Shown one piece after another: positions 48,964-63,558 of a stretch of DNA of 64,000 nt. The DNA lies in assembly GCF_003945595.2 (NCBI RefSeq), contig NW_024104284.1, positions 693,001 through 757,000 on the forward strand, read 5' to 3'. A model generated the notes under the pieces. That model searched no databases. It had not been told where the DNA came from and saw nothing but the letters and a program-made list of their open reading frames with translations. Position 1 is the first letter of the stretch. Every line of letters starts with the position of its first letter. This DNA is from Pipra filicauda (lineage: Eukaryota > Chordata > Aves > Passeriformes > Pipridae). The position numbers and the translations under genes were made by a program.

Positions 48964-50341
48964 CAATGTCTATGGATCTGGGCTTTACCAGTTATTGTGC
49001 ACAAACCAGCTAATGGAATGCAAATATCTGTTTTTCAGAGGCAGGTCTGACATGTATTCTTGCATACTTCATCATTATTCAAAACCAGATCTTTTGTGCC
49101 TAGGAAAGAAAATGTGAGGAAGCAGCGAAAATAGACAAAATCTCTGCTGATATGGAAGGTGCTGATAGTAAAAGAATATATTCACATTTTCTTTGTCCCA
49201 CCAGCAAGACAACAGAACAAAAAAGTAAAGGGCAAAATTACTTCAATCATATTCTCTCAGAATTAATTTCCTTTCAAAAATTGGTTTCTGCCTAGGAGGC
49301 ACAGGTTAATTATTGAAAATGTTGGTGATCATTTTTCCCTTCACTACTTCTTGCTAACAGACTGCAAAGGAAGGGCAAGTCAAACAGCATTTCTTCTTAT
49401 TTTCTTTGTAAATTGCACTTACATTTTCATCTTTCAACTGAAACAACAGGAATTACAGTTCATTACTCATATCTGACTGAAAATTTGCCTGTAAGCAAAA
49501 GCACATTATTCCAGTAATTTGCAGATGACCCTGTTAGTTTTATTAACATTTATTGTATTGCTAAAGAAGTTATTTTTCTACATTGAGAAAGGCTAAAAGC
49601 TGCAATAGCTCCAATAAACAAATATATTTAATGACAGTTGGCAAAGTGAAATGCAGAGAAATGTATAGTCATATTTGAAACAATATTGAAAATATTATTA
49701 CAAGTCAAGAGTCTGAAAAACATTTCCATCCATGTGTAACAGTTATAAACAGCAGAGGCTATTTATTTTAGCTAAAGGACAACACCACCATTTTATGAAA
49801 ACCTCCAAAGCTTCAAAATGTGGTCTTTATCCTCATAGGAACAATATTGTTTGGGCACTTTCGTGAAACTGGAATTATGCAGATGTTTGATTCTGGAAAA
49901 AAAACTTGAGCTTTCAGTTCTGGGTAAGGGTCTCTCCTTCTCTGTTTTCCACAAAGGAATCGTAAGATAGATGTGATAGATTCAACTCCATGTTCTGCTT
50001 GGGGACAAAAGAGTTTCTTACTGCAACACCAAACTTCACCATTCAAGCACAGTTTCCTTATCAACAACAGACAGGTGATGAAAACAACAGCCTTTCCCTG
50101 TCTTCTCCATCATTGACCACTATAAAAAAAGCTTTTGGTTTGGATGCAACAGCAAAACATTCTTAATGGCTCTAATCACAACTTCTAATAAAATCAGGGC
50201 AGGAAAAATAAAACCACCTAGAAGGAAAAGGTGCTTAGCCAGATCTTCAACAGCCTGGTCTTAGATCAATACTATGCAAATAAAAGGCCTTTGCAGTGAA
50301 CCCAGGTCATCACAAGCCTGACCTGGGTCTACATGTCCTTA

Positions 50342-50939
50342 TGTACCACATTTGTGTGGCAAGGTTTTGCTAGCAGAGGGTCTACAAGAGTGGCTTCTGT
50401 GAGGAGCTGCTAGAAGTTTTCCCCGTGTCCTACACAGCCAACGTCAGATAGCTCCAAGACAGACTCACCGCTAGCCAAGGCAAAGCCACACTGGTAATGT
50501 CTCTGGGATAACATATTTAAGGAGGAAAAAAAAAACAAACTTGTGCAACACCCGCAGCAGTTAGAAGAGAGAGGAGCGAGAATATGTAAAAGAAACAGCC
50601 CTGCAGACACCCAGGTCAGTGAAGGAGGGTGAGGAGTTGCTCCAAGTGCCAGAGCAGAGATTCCCCTGTGGTTTGTAGTGAAGACCATGGTCAGGCAGGA
50701 TGTCCCCCTGCAGCCCATTTCTCATTATCCCACTCTAATTTGATTGGTAATAAATTCAGGTAATTTCCCCAAGTTGAGTCTGTTTTGCCCATGATGGCAA
50801 TTGCTGTGTGATCTCTCCTGGTCCTTATCTCAACACACAGTTTTTCATTATATTTTTCTCTCCCCTGTACAGCTGAGGAGGGGATTGATGGAGCCATTTT
50901 GGTGGGCACCTGGCATCCATCCACAGTCAACCCACCACA
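50342..50939 (+). mobile_element. Avian endogenous-retrovirus LTR with internal deletion, probably solo
   Basis: It starts TGTACCACATTTGTGTGGCA at 50342 and ends CAACCCACCACA at 50939, so it has TG...CA ends. Inside: a TATA-like acatatttaaggagg (50511-50525), aaacagccctgcagacac, then gcagccca at about 50716 directly followed by tttctcattatcccactcta, and an AATAAA at 50749-50754. The 3' part reads aagttgagtctgttttgccc and ggtgggcacctggcatcc. Compared with the copy at 34197, most of the tandem array is absent. No target-site duplication is obvious, and no second LTR is seen in the window. It has no coding capacity. Confidence 0.8.
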
Positions 50940-51078
50940 CCACAGCATCAGCAAAGCAGAAGAAGCTTCTGTGGCAACGCCAAATACCAGGACCACTGTG
51001 AGCTACCTAGGCCTTGACTTTTCTTCACTGAACTAAAATATTCCTGGGACTTAATACCTTGAATTAAAGAGGAAACAA

Positions 51079-51119
51079 CCCTGAGCTAGGGAAAGACATC
51101 CCTGAGCTAGGGAAAGACC
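51079..51119 (+). repeat. Tandem duplication, period 21
   Basis: CCCTGAGCTAGGGAAAGAC occurs at 51079-51097 and 51100-51118. It lies 140 bases downstream of the LTR end, in sequence of unknown origin. Confidence 0.93.
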
Positions 51120-51498
51120 CCTTGTGAAGACATCCCATCTACAGAGAAATGCCATCAAGCAATGCCCCAGCAACTCCTTCCTTCTCCATGGTTAAGGTGC
51201 CCCATGGAGAAACAAACTGTTCCCAAATGACCCTGACACTCTTGACACAGTCCCATGAAATAGGACACAGAAGCACAGAGCTGCTGCTGTAGATCCCTGA
51301 AAAGGTCCTGCTAAACCCCATAAAAAGACATGAATTGTCAGAGATATAGGAGAAATTTAGAAAAAATGAAACAGAACTCAGAGAGTCACCAAAAAAGAGG
51401 GGAATACAGTTTTGTAAGAAACCAAAAAGAAGGAAATTCATTTATATTTTTACTTTGAACAGAAAACCATCACAGACACCATTTGTTAGTAACAAACT

Positions 51499-51534
51499 GA
51501 TTCTATAAATAAATATGATTCTATAAATACATAT
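51499..51534 (+). repeat. Tandem duplication, 2 x 18 bp
   Basis: GATTCTATAAATAAATAT (51499-51516) followed by GATTCTATAAATACATAT (51517-51534), one mismatch. Confidence 0.93.
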
Positions 51535-51675
51535 GCTTAGACAGTTTTAGTCAGGGTCCTGAAAGAAATGAACGTATGCCTCACAGGGAAAAGTCGATAC
51601 TGACATGCAAAACCAATAATAAAATAAATTATGAAAACATTTTCATTTGACATCATTAAGTAATGTGTTTTACAT

Positions 51676-51705
51676 GGTTTGGTTTGCTTTGCTTTGGTTT
51701 GCTTT
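51676..51705 (+). repeat. (GSTTT)6 pentamer microsatellite
   Basis: Six pentamers: GGTTT twice, GCTTT twice, GGTTT, GCTTT. Confidence 0.9.
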
Positions 51706-54700
51706 TGTCCCTAAGTCAAGCAAAAAAAAATTGATTTTTTTTTTTTAATGCTAACCAGTAGTTCTACATAAAGGTCAAAATAATGCAATATAAGTTAAAT
51801 ATTTGAACATGATCAAAAATAAATAATTTCTTCTACAAAAAGAAAAATATATCTCTATAATCAAGACTTAATTGTAATTTGCCAGAGCAAAACCACCACA
51901 ACGTCTTTATCAGTGCTACTAAATGGCACTTTAAACACCAAGTGTAGCTTTAAAAAATAATTACTCTTACAGAAGGTTTTCCTTAATGATAATATTATAA
52001 TTACATTTGTCTTTCTTTTTAAGATATAAATCATCGCTGTGATTTAGGGCTCCATTTGCAGCTTATTCCCAGTTCCAATAAGATACATTAATATGTTAAT
52101 AAAACACAGAAGTATTACTAACTTGAAGTGTTGGCATTTCCAAGGGAAAATTATTTAGATTACAGTGATCCTTCTAAGATATTTCAAAACACCATATATG
52201 GTTGATTTACAAAACCTGAAAAATTTCAAATCAGCTATAGTTACTTTCACTAATTAGGTAATTTAATTATTCAGCTGACATGTTTTGGGGAAAACTGGCC
52301 AATATTCTTTCATTTGGTCTGCAATTTTTTAAAATAAAGATTGTTCATTCTGGCTTTTTCTCTTCTGTGAGTAGAACTGACGTGACAGCTTTGTTTCTCA
52401 ACTACTTAGATTAGCAGACTATTAAGCACATTCTTATTCTCCAATAGTAAAAGATGTTTTCACAGACATGAAAAATGTGGTGGCTAGAGGCTACATAGAA
52501 ATGACTTTCTGCCAAATTTAGACACGCTTTCATAGCAGTAACTTTTTTAACAGGACAGTTAACTATATTATACTCTTAAGGATGTGGCAGACTCTGTGTA
52601 GCTGCGAGTGCTTCATTTTAAGCCAAATGGTTTTATATAAACAGAGCTTTGCATAGGGATAACACTGTAATGAAATCTGATTCAACACAGATGTCAGAGT
52701 AAATGAACATAACAGTCTTTTCTGGCCCAATAAAGCACAAAATTATCCCACCCATTCTCTTTTCGCATCTAGCACAGTAGATCTTGCAGAAATCGCCATC
52801 ACCCTTGCCAAAGAAGGATGCCAAAAGACAAGAAGCTTCTTCACCTTTCCTTTCTGGCCATGCTGCATCAAGACATCTCCAGAGCCCTTACCCAGGTAAG
52901 GGAAGGACCAGAGCTGGCCCCGTGCCCTTTACTATTTCACCCGTGTGTCAGCTGAGCAGATAGTCCCAGCCTGGGCGGTGGCCTCGAAACTGGTTGTGGC
53001 AGCCGAGGACCTCCAGGCTGTCCTGAGCCACTCTTGGGCACCCTCTCTGCTAGACTGACTCCAAAAGCACCAAAGAGCAAGAACACCCCGGAAAAGCAGG
53101 AGATGGTACTGATGCCTGAACACATAGAAACTGCTCAAGCAGGCTTAGGAAATAAGGTATTAAGTACCAATGAGAATAAAATATATTTTACGGCTTAGAT
53201 TTTTCTGACTTAAGCAACTCAGTGACCTTTTTTCCTAGTGTCTGTGTCCACTTGCATCCCTTCTCAGAGGGAACATGATTTCAGTTATTTACAGTAGGAA
53301 GATTCAATTGGGAGATTACACTTATGTACACAATCTGCAAACTATCACAGCTTTCAATCAGTTTACCACAAATAAGCTATTTGTTGAAACTTCAGGCTTA
53401 TGTTTGCAAAGAAAATTAAATTTGAGCCCTAAATCCCACTGAAATTCACTGAAAGTCAGATCTCTTGACTTCCTTAGGCTCCTTGGGAAATCTTAACCTC
53501 AGTTATTAAACTATTCTGACAGAGTAAGAGAGAGAAAGAGATTGACAGGGAAGTCCTCAAGGAATGATACTGGAGTTGCTTGGAATAACCAAGATAGCAA
53601 GTGTTACCAGTGGTCTCTGCTGCTGTCAGAGCTTTTCCAAGTCTAATGAAAATTGATCTGGCATCTTTCCACTCTACAGGAGTTTTCTACAACATGTGAC
53701 AGAAGAGAGATGTCTTCACACACTGCTGGATCCTTAACTACATTTTCAGATTCATACTGATAAATCTGCCAGCGGAACAAGTGGAAGCACACAGCTCATA
53801 GACAGAGAAAAAGAGTAAAAATGTCAATCACTAAAAAGCTTAAATCCCTCATACTCCTTCAAAGAGAAAATATAAAGCATGTAATGCATTTCTATATTGC
53901 ATGTTATACCTAACAGCAATTGTAATCTATTGTAATGATAATTTTAACAAACTATATTGTCATGAGATTAATTTATGACAGTATAGATTGAGTTTCAACA
54001 TAGCACTCAAAAATATTTATTAAACATATACATTTGAAGGCATAGTGCAAGCCTTAGTCTGGTCTCTTGTAAAATGACTAAATTTATAATGTGAAAGTTA
54101 AAAGAATCAAATGCAAGAGCACAAGTAAGAAAGCTCTTAAATCTTCCATCACTGTTTATATCATACTTGTTCCTAATAAACTCCATGAATAAAACAATCT
54201 AAAATAAAAAAATTGCCTTAAGAACAAATATATCTCTATCAATTACCTTGAATGTTATATAGATTTTGCTTTATATATTTATACATTATTTATATATGCT
54301 AATGAACATGCTTAGAGCTATATGTTTATATCATTACACAGATAATTGTATGACATATTCCTATCCCTAATCTAAATTGCAAGTCTGTGATAAAATTTAA
54401 AAAATATCCAAAGATTACAAATCTACTTCTGCAATCAGTGCTGACACTACACTCAGACTACAAATGGCCCAGACAAAACAGAACAGGTTAAAAAAGGGTC
54501 TCTGCAGAACTTCTGAGAAATGCAGACCTTCATCTACTGTAACCTCTTACACAGGTGAAGTTCTTCAGCTGCTTTTACAAAGTACATCATGATAACACAT
54601 ACACAGAATACAGGACTCAACCACCACACAGTAAATTCAGCTTGGAGATTTCTCATGGTAATTTACTCCTCCATCAAGCAGCTCAGCCACTGCATCACTG

Positions 54701-57624
54701 AGGTCACTGTATGTGTACTGGAGTTACACATCCTTGCCTAGAGGCCAATTCTAACCCCTAGAACTGTGTAAACCCTTGTCAAACATGTCATGGCTGCTCC
54801 ATTTGTGCTCCCAAATGGAACTAGCATAGCTACTTCTACTTTGCTCATCACTCTGTGAAGTTCTTTTTGGAGATTTTCTGAGCCAGAGAAGTACTTACAG
54901 AACCAAGACTCTTGCTGGTTCAAGTGCATTTAAATCACCATCTGCTAACTCATATAATAAACCACTCAGGCAAATGTTTCTTTCAGAACAGATAAATGAT
55001 AGTAACACAGCATTATGCTTTTCAAACACTAAAACTGTTGGGAAAAGATTAGCAACTGAAAGATGAAAACACTACAGTGACAACACCAGCAGAGATATGG
55101 CAGCAGGATCAGACACTTGTTTGTAGCAAACATAGCTGAATACCCACACTAAAATGTTACTTCTCAGTTTCATTTATGTAGATAACTCTAACACCATTTA
55201 TCTCCTTTTCCAGTGGAAGAACAATTCAGAGGTACCACCCTAAGCTTTTTGGGATATTCAGCACACAGCTAATGGACACTGCCTTCCCAAGCCATTTTTG
55301 TGAATACATCCCTTCATTTCTGATCCACCTTTACAAGCGTACAGATAGAAAATCTTTTATTTAACATAGTAATTTTTTTTGTTTCTTTCCATATAATCAC
55401 AGAAAATATGTAATGTTTCAATTATAGAACTAACTCAGAAGATGCGCTAAAAAACTACTGGCAGAGTTTTAAAAGAAAACAAAAAGTAAAAAGCTTAGAT
55501 GACACTATGTTCTCCTTTATATTCACAAGAAGAAAAAAAATTAAAAAACAACCTTCTCCCCTTATTGTCCTGTTTCAAGAATATCCTGAAGACTCTTAGG
55601 TGGAAAATAGGAGCACTGATTTGTGCAACTGTTTAGCACTTAGCTGTTCAGTAAACCCACCTCAGTCATTTGTTTTACGTGCTATCTTCACTGTCGCTAT
55701 TTTATTCCACTCAAAAGAAAATAAAAAAATAGAAGGTTTTCGTTTCTGTAAAGATTTTGTTCTAGGAAATAAACATTTTCAACAATTCTAGAATATTTTA
55801 GTTATTACTATTGACTAGTTTGTTTAATTTCCTCTCCAAGGTCCTCCACCAGTATGGCACCACTTCACAGTCTTCTGGAGGTCCTCCTGTCGGTCACCCA
55901 TACAACAGTTCTCCTGTGCCACAGGCCAAGGATGTCATCACTCAATTAATATAACTTCAGATATCTGTGGCCAGGAAAGAGGTAAAGGAAGGTCAAACAA
56001 TCAAGTTTTAATCTTAAAGAACAGAGCTTTTCCCCCTCTTGCATTTATAATAAATAACATAATACCAAGCTAAAAACATATGCATAAATGTTCACAGCTG
56101 GCCCTGGAGATACTGACTTCTGCAGAGACCCATCAGGTTTATTTATGAGGGGAAAGAGAAAAGCCAGGATTGAAAACAAGCCCATCGCCTTTGTGGGGTT
56201 CAGCAGAAGTTCCCTTTAGCACTGGCGTGTGGTGGTGTCCTGCCTTGTGCCTTCACACACCTTTTTCAGCTAACATTTCTGCAGGATCACCTACTTCCAC
56301 TTACGGCCATTTTTAAAAAATAGAATACATTACTCTGTCTTCCTATTTTATTCATTTTTAAATGAAAATTCTTTGACGTCTCCTTGTAAGAATAATGTAT
56401 CTGTAATCAAAAGAAATACTTTATTGGGCTGTAACATCCATCTCTCTATGTGCTACCCAGCCAAAGGACAGCACTTAATCACAAAGGTTATTCTACTCTA
56501 TTTATTTATTTTTTTTTAGATCAGATTCATCATTGCAGTATCCGAAAGCAGACTGCAAACATTTCAGCATGAATTTGATTTTTCCTGGTTTTAAGAAAAT
56601 GAAGTATTTGAGATAAAGGAGAAGAAGGTGAGTTTGGCAGCACCCTGAGGAGATGTCTGCTTGTCTGTTTGAATTGCTGGGAGAGAAATTCCTACTGCAA
56701 AGGAAAGAAAGGTAATATGTCTATTACTGGGGGTGATCAACCCTCATTATCATTTTTCATATATCATTTTCATTCATCATTTGTTTTCAATATCCAATTC
56801 TGCGTAAAACCAAATGGCTTTTATATTTGGCTTCTATTCTACATAAGCATATTTATGAACAATGTACTACTATTCATTACAACATTACCTTGAAAATTTG
56901 TATTTACAAGTGTGTAAGAAGCTTACCAATGGATAATATAATTGTTAGCTACAGTGTGGGAGTTTCAAATGTTCGCAATAATAGAAGGAAAAAACATTTA
57001 GAGAAAATATTCCACTGAAAGATGTGCAATGAGGAAGTCATCATTCCAAATATGATATTAAAGAAAAATCCTCTCTTCCAAAATATTAAAAATTCATGAG
57101 CTATTCAGCTAAACACCTCTCATTTCAAGAAAGTCTCTGACTAAAGGAATGAAATTTTCAGGCGGTTGTTAATTAGACGTTTGTTACAGCTGCCTCTTCT
57201 GTGGTTCAGATGCTGTGTGGGGTTTCATCCATGTGTCTGCAGGCTGCTACCCCAGGTGCTTCTGACAGCCACCCACTGCCCAGCTGCCCTTGATGTCCCA
57301 CTCCATCCCATGAAACCTGACAGACATAGACAAGCTGCAAGACCTGGGACGAACCTGGCCCTGCCAGTAGTGATGATGGAGTTTTATGTCAGAGCAGTTG
57401 GAGTTCTGATCCATGCCCTAGTCACAAAACCCTCGAATCCAGCACCAGGGAAGTGCAGCAACACATACCTACAAGAACAGGGAAACGAGTAGTGCAAAGA
57501 CCTCTGTCCAGGCAGCATGCCACATGAAAACACATCTGCTGCTGCCAAAAACTAAGAGAGCTTTCAGGGAAAACAGCCTCCAGAACCAAGTCAAGTTAAC
57601 ACTAACCTAGCACTGCAGTGCCAA

Positions 57625-57686
57625 GTTAACGGTTGGGATCAATGATCTTAAAGTCTTTTCCACTCTGAGTGATTCCATGATTCTAT
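57625..57686 (+). mobile_element. Short CR1 LINE 3' tail
   Basis: The segment ggttgggatcaatgatctta followed by aagtcttttccactctgagt and gattccatgattctatg matches the last ~60 bases of CR1. Sequence before it is not recognisably CR1, so this is a very short or decayed copy. Confidence 0.75.
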
Positions 57687-60600
57687 GTACAAGACATATA
57701 AGCTACTACCTCAGTACTAACAATGTTCAGCTGGGGAGTCTCAGAAACAAAGTGTCAAAATGGGAAAATCCAAACATTTCTGTTCAGCTTTCTTCTTCTG
57801 ACACAATTATCAAACACTGTGACTCTAATCCAGTACTTTTCCCTTATTCCTTGGAGAAAGTATAGACTAATTACCTTGATAGGTAACTCCTGGACAGTAC
57901 AGTAATATGCAATAAGAATAATTTAATCACACAAAAACTGCAGTACAGGCAATTAGCGTCATGTAACAATATATTAATTGCAATGGGATATGGCAGTTTG
58001 CTCCCAAAATGGAATAATAAAGCTGCTTAACTATTGATAGAAGAGGTGACACAGGGCTACCTAAACACAGGCAATCTCTAAACAAAACTGAAGTTTGCAG
58101 ATTACAGGTCAAAATGGATATTAGTGCTCCTGCACAAAGAGTAAATCATCATAGAGATCATCCTTTTATTAAAACACACTGCTGAAACTCATCAGGAAAA
58201 CATTTATAAAATGCCAAAACTGGTAAGCCTGAAGCCACAGAGCTGGTATCCTCAGGAGAAGCAAATGGAAAATGTAATCCTCTCCAGCCTGCTGGAGTCT
58301 AGCTGTGTCTTGAATGATGTACAAGACGAAAACAGAAGCAAAGTTATCTGGAGAGTGGTTTTCAAACCAAATGGGAAGTTACTTGTATTTTTCACCCAAG
58401 AATGAATGGAAGTTGAAATGAATAAAAATTGAGAATTGAAGAGCAAAATGCATCTCCAAATGTTAAGCTATGCCAATAAGTATATGGTGATGGCTAAACA
58501 GTTTTCCATCAAAAGTAGTTTTGCCATCAAATGCATATTAATAAAAATTCTACCTGTTCAAAACTCTTTTCACAATGGAAAAAAAAAGGGGTTATTTTTC
58601 TGTCATTGGTTTAGTGACTTGAGAAAAGTTTAATAAATGACATGCATTTCCATTCCTTCAGATTACTTAAATAAATGCGGTACAAAAAATCCCAAGAGGA
58701 CTTATTATCTGTTTAAAAATGAAAAAGCTTTACAGACCAGATCCTGCTCCCATTCGGTATCAGGTGTACCTCATTGCCTTCAGGGGGAATGTGCCAGTTA
58801 GTTGTGATTTATTAACTTCTCTTGAAAGCTTTGCTAAATTTTATGTTCATTATATACCAGGCTTGAGAAACACAAGAACAAGGCAGCAGTGACCTACCAT
58901 GACTCTGGTCCTCACAAGCACAAAAGCATTAGTATTAATTAAACACCTCCAGACCTTCCTTTCTGCTCTGACTGCACTTGTGTTGAGCTAATTGCGTCTC
59001 TCCTCTAGCACATGCTTATCATGTCTGCCCTCCTACACAGCAGCCAAATTCAAGTTTTCTAAATGGGATCAACACCCTGCAGGCAGTAACTCTGATTGCT
59101 TCAGATCTTCTCAGGGTTCCCCAAAAGACAATTGAAAAGTTTTATGCAGACTAAATGATCTTACAATTTTTCTTCATCTGAAGTTTTTACATTAGTAAAT
59201 AAGTTGAACTCAAAATCTCTGTGGCCTTTTTAAATCAAGTGCATCAATTAGAAAGATGGATAGGAAGGTCTTGATAGCAGCTTACATTACTATTGTGAAA
59301 CACGAACATTTTCAGCTGGAGAAGACAACTCAGTTAATATAAAGATTAAGAAGTACTAAAGAATCTAGGAGACACAAATGACAAATATGTTTATCAAAAA
59401 AAACCAGCTCTGAACTGATGGCACTGACTTGTGCTCTATTATTACTTGCTTCATAATCCCACGTAAGAGGATTACTGTCTATTTTGGCACTACGTATAAC
59501 AAGACTACACAGCATATCACCAAGGGGTTGTATGAAGAGGCTGTCTTATATCATCACACCCAGACATACACTCTTCAAGTCAAATCTCCCACATCAGAAA
59601 ACCACCAGCTGTCAGTTTCCTGAGCTCCACACCATTTTGTTACTCAAGAATATTAGGGGAAAAAAGAAAAAAAGTCAAGATTTTTTTTTAACAGGAGTGC
59701 GACACTGCCTAAATTAAGGGCAGAATTGTTGTATCATTTTTCAGCCCTCTGCATACAAAAATAACCATGCTGCTCCTCACACTCCGTATCCTGATTCAGT
59801 AGAAAAGCACCAGATAGCAGTCCTAACTAAGAGCATCCAGAGACTCTCTGACAGAGTCACAAGGGTTACATCACCCTCTCTCCTAATGCTATGCTACTAA
59901 TTCTTCCAATATCTCCAAACAAGCCATGAAAACTGAGATAAATCCAGTGCTGGAAGAGTTGCTTAGCCCAGCAGTTATACTTTGGAGAAATTCTAATGCT
60001 CAGACCACAAAATAACTGATCTGAGCATCTTATAAAACTAGACAAGGGAAATTACTACACTTCTAATATACTGCACTATTTTTTTCCTTTCAGGCTCAAT
60101 TCAAACAAAAAGCAGCTGGCTCATAGTGTAGGATGCCCACCTGCTAATATAAACCTTATGGCTATCAAATTCTTCTACCATGACCTTCAGCAGTCCTCTC
60201 ACTTTCTGGACCCATTACATCTACTCCTCCTCAGGAAAATGGTCAACCTTGATCTTGCCATCAGTAAAAGATTTCAGTATGCCAACTTGGGCAAAACATG
60301 AGATGTCATTTCTCACATACCCTGAAACTGTGACATATGATAGATCCCTTCCTCAGTCTTTGTAATACTCAAGTACAAATACACAGTACAAATCTGAGAA
60401 TTAAAATGTGGAGTATTCTTCAAAACATTGCACTACATCAGACCACAGTAAGCTCTTCTTTATGGAGGATTTAAATTTGGAGTGTGGGGATGCCAGAGGG
60501 GATGAAGAGGGGGATAAAGATGGAGGGAAGTTAATTACAGATCTATGTGATCATAAACAGCTCTCTTTCACCTTATCCAAATACTTAAAATTACTAGTTA

Positions 60601-63558
60601 CCTAAAGGAGTCATAACTGTTTTAATGACAGTGTAGGAACACTTAAAATTGTATTAGTTCATATAGTCCTCTATTTTTCTCCGGTAAATTGAATCTCTTA
60701 TCCTTATGGAGGCTGAGAAGGCACATACATACCCAACGCTCCTGACTCACTGGGGTTAAAAGCCTTTTTCAAGTTATTTCCCACTAGCTGGCTTGGTCAA
60801 TTTTAGTCAATTGGTTTTACCTCATTTCTCATAGAAGGCTATCTTCTTTTAATTATCACAAACATATGGGGACAGTTGCCTTAGCCACTTTTTTTATTTT
60901 GCCTTTAAAGGCCAAATGCCTCCCTATTTGCTGTGTCCTACTTGCTTCTGAGTGTCCAAAGCTAGTGCAATTACCCATAACTCAATAAACAAAATAAGTG
61001 ACCACATCTAACCAAAAATCAATTGCAAACAAACATTGAGTAAGACCAGAAGCAAAGGCTAATGAGGAAAGGTCTTTTTTAATAGTTCTCCATAGGTTCA
61101 GTCACAAGAGGTACTCACTCCTAAATGCAGAGGGTACTCTGAGAGGTGCTAATTAATCTTCCTTCTCCCAGAACTTCTAGAGAAGCCACGGGAGTAAACA
61201 CATGGATACTATTGCCCACTTTGCTTCTGCAGTTAAAGAAATTTACACCAGCCAGCTCTATCTTTGACATTGTAACCACAATCCCATTAAACTATTCAGT
61301 CACTGAGGTCAATGAATATATAGAGCTTCCACATATCAAAATAGTACAATTGCTACTTAGGAGCTATAACTTAGAGTAGAGCTCTTCCTTCAAGCATCAA
61401 TTCAGTCCTCAGCTATGCTTTTGGAATATTATTTACAGTATGGCATTACATTACAGTGATGTAGTGCTGAGTTTAGTCTTTTTACTCTCGTGTGACAGGA
61501 CTAATATTCCTACAGCAATACAACACAGGTGTGGTAAGAAACTAACACTTACTTGTTTCAGACAGCCCCAAAATCCCATTTCTTTCCTTCAGTCATGCTA
61601 TTTGCAGAAGAAACATAGTTTTCTGAAATTCTTGTTTTAGGCCAATTATATAACTTACCAGATAAATACCTAAATTGGTGTGTATCAGCACTACTATACT
61701 GCAGACTCAAGAAGCTCATGTGCTATCTATTTCCTCCTGTGACTATAAAATTTCCCTAGGGATACTTTCGCTATTTCTGTCACTAGACAGCTGTATTAAA
61801 TCAAGTTGATATACACTGCCCATCATGTTTACAGAAATTACAGACTCTAAGATTATGTAGCAATTTTTTTACCTTTTTTAAATGGAAGGATTATTATTGA
61901 CACTATTTGCACTCTAGAAGGTTACATTCTCCATTAAATCTTTTTCACTCACTGGGATGAAGTAACAAACACAAACATAATTTTAGATTAAAAATCACAA
62001 AGTGAAAAACTGGTTTGCTACTATTTTTTAAACTCTAGCTACTGAAATAGCAGGGATCAATGAATGACATGGAGAGGCACACCAAGCAAAAGTGGAAAAT
62101 GCTGTTCTGGGAGGAAGAAAAGCATGGGCAGAAGCGAAGCTTCTCTGTTCTCTGCATTGTCAAAACTCCCTAGCCTTGTCAGGGACTCTCCTGTACTCTA
62201 CAGACACTTAACAGCAGCATTTTCAGCCCTTCCCATGGGCTCCACCCAGAACCCACTCTGGCTTTGTCCCTCCCCACCTTAGACTACACAAAAGAGGCAC
62301 TGCCAGTCCCACACTGCTGCACTAAACCTCCTCTTCTCCTTCACATTTCCCGGTTTTAGTTCAGCTGAAAATTCCCACCTAAACAGAATCCTTAAGGTAT
62401 TCTGCTCATAAATTTCACATGGGTTTGACCTTCGAGCCTATAAGCTGATCTCTTTGGGACCTTTCATGGAAAAGGTAGTGTTTTCAATTGTATTATACAT
62501 AGCAAAATTTACCGTGTCAACAGCTCAGCTGAATACAACAATTTCTCTTTAAGTACAGGGAAAGCTTAACACACAGCAACATCAGATAGTATCTTCAGAG
62601 TATTTCCTTTAGATATTTCTAGAAGGAAATAAGGGTTGCTTGACACATTCAGTTTGAGTAATCACAGGTTAGTAGTGGTCACAACTATTTCCCTGTCTAC
62701 TTTGAGTTATCTACAAAAATACATTACTTAAAATTACTTCTGAGGAGGTTGGGTATTCAGAATTTAATCTAACCAGATACTGAAAAAAGTAGAAGTAGGA
62801 ACCAAGGTGTGATTGAAAGCTCCTGACTTCAGGAGCACACCAGTACCTTTGAGTGCCTACATGACACTTTAAGTCAACAGCTGTGAACAAACTGATGACA
62901 AACAGTTAAACTGATGGGTTAAACAACAACTTAAGTATGAAACAGCAAATCAGAAGATACCAGAAGATACACTCAACTAATATATGGACTATTCAAAATA
63001 CTCTAACTCTAGAGGATAGGTTTAATTAATACAGAAAGAAAAGGGTACAATCATGGGAAAACCCTTCCAGGATGTAATTTTTGTCACTTCAAAGAAGTTG
63101 CCTGAATATGGAAAGTAGTCGCTATCTACAAAAGCTTGCTAAATTCAAACAACTGAAGAGCTGGTAGCTGGTTTCAGAGCAGCACTGGATTTTAAGAAAA
63201 TCAATGCTGAGACACTCTTGAGGATTTCATTCTAACCTGGTAAACATCAAAAATAAGAAGTGCAGAAGGACCTCAGATTGAGTTCCTACTGTGCATGGTG
63301 CAATGCAAGTAAAGTGTTAAGGTCCATATAAGCAAGAAAAAAAGTGAGGGCACTCAAAAAAATATCGTGACAAGCTAATGAAAAGGAAGCAAGCTGATGA
63401 AAAGGAACCTGTATTGAAAATGGGGAAGAGAATCTAGGAGGAATGGCACAGGAGCATACAATTAGTGGACACGCAGTACTGCTTTGCATACTTCACACAA
63501 CACAGTTCATGTTTGTTTTTCTTTGAATAATTTTTGTATCTGCTTGTTCAAATTACAA

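Noticed and set aside
57166..57492. 108-codon plus-strand frame with a hydrophobic start
   Set aside because: No recognisable domain; composition suggests a chance frame in a GC-richer stretch ahead of a CR1 tail.
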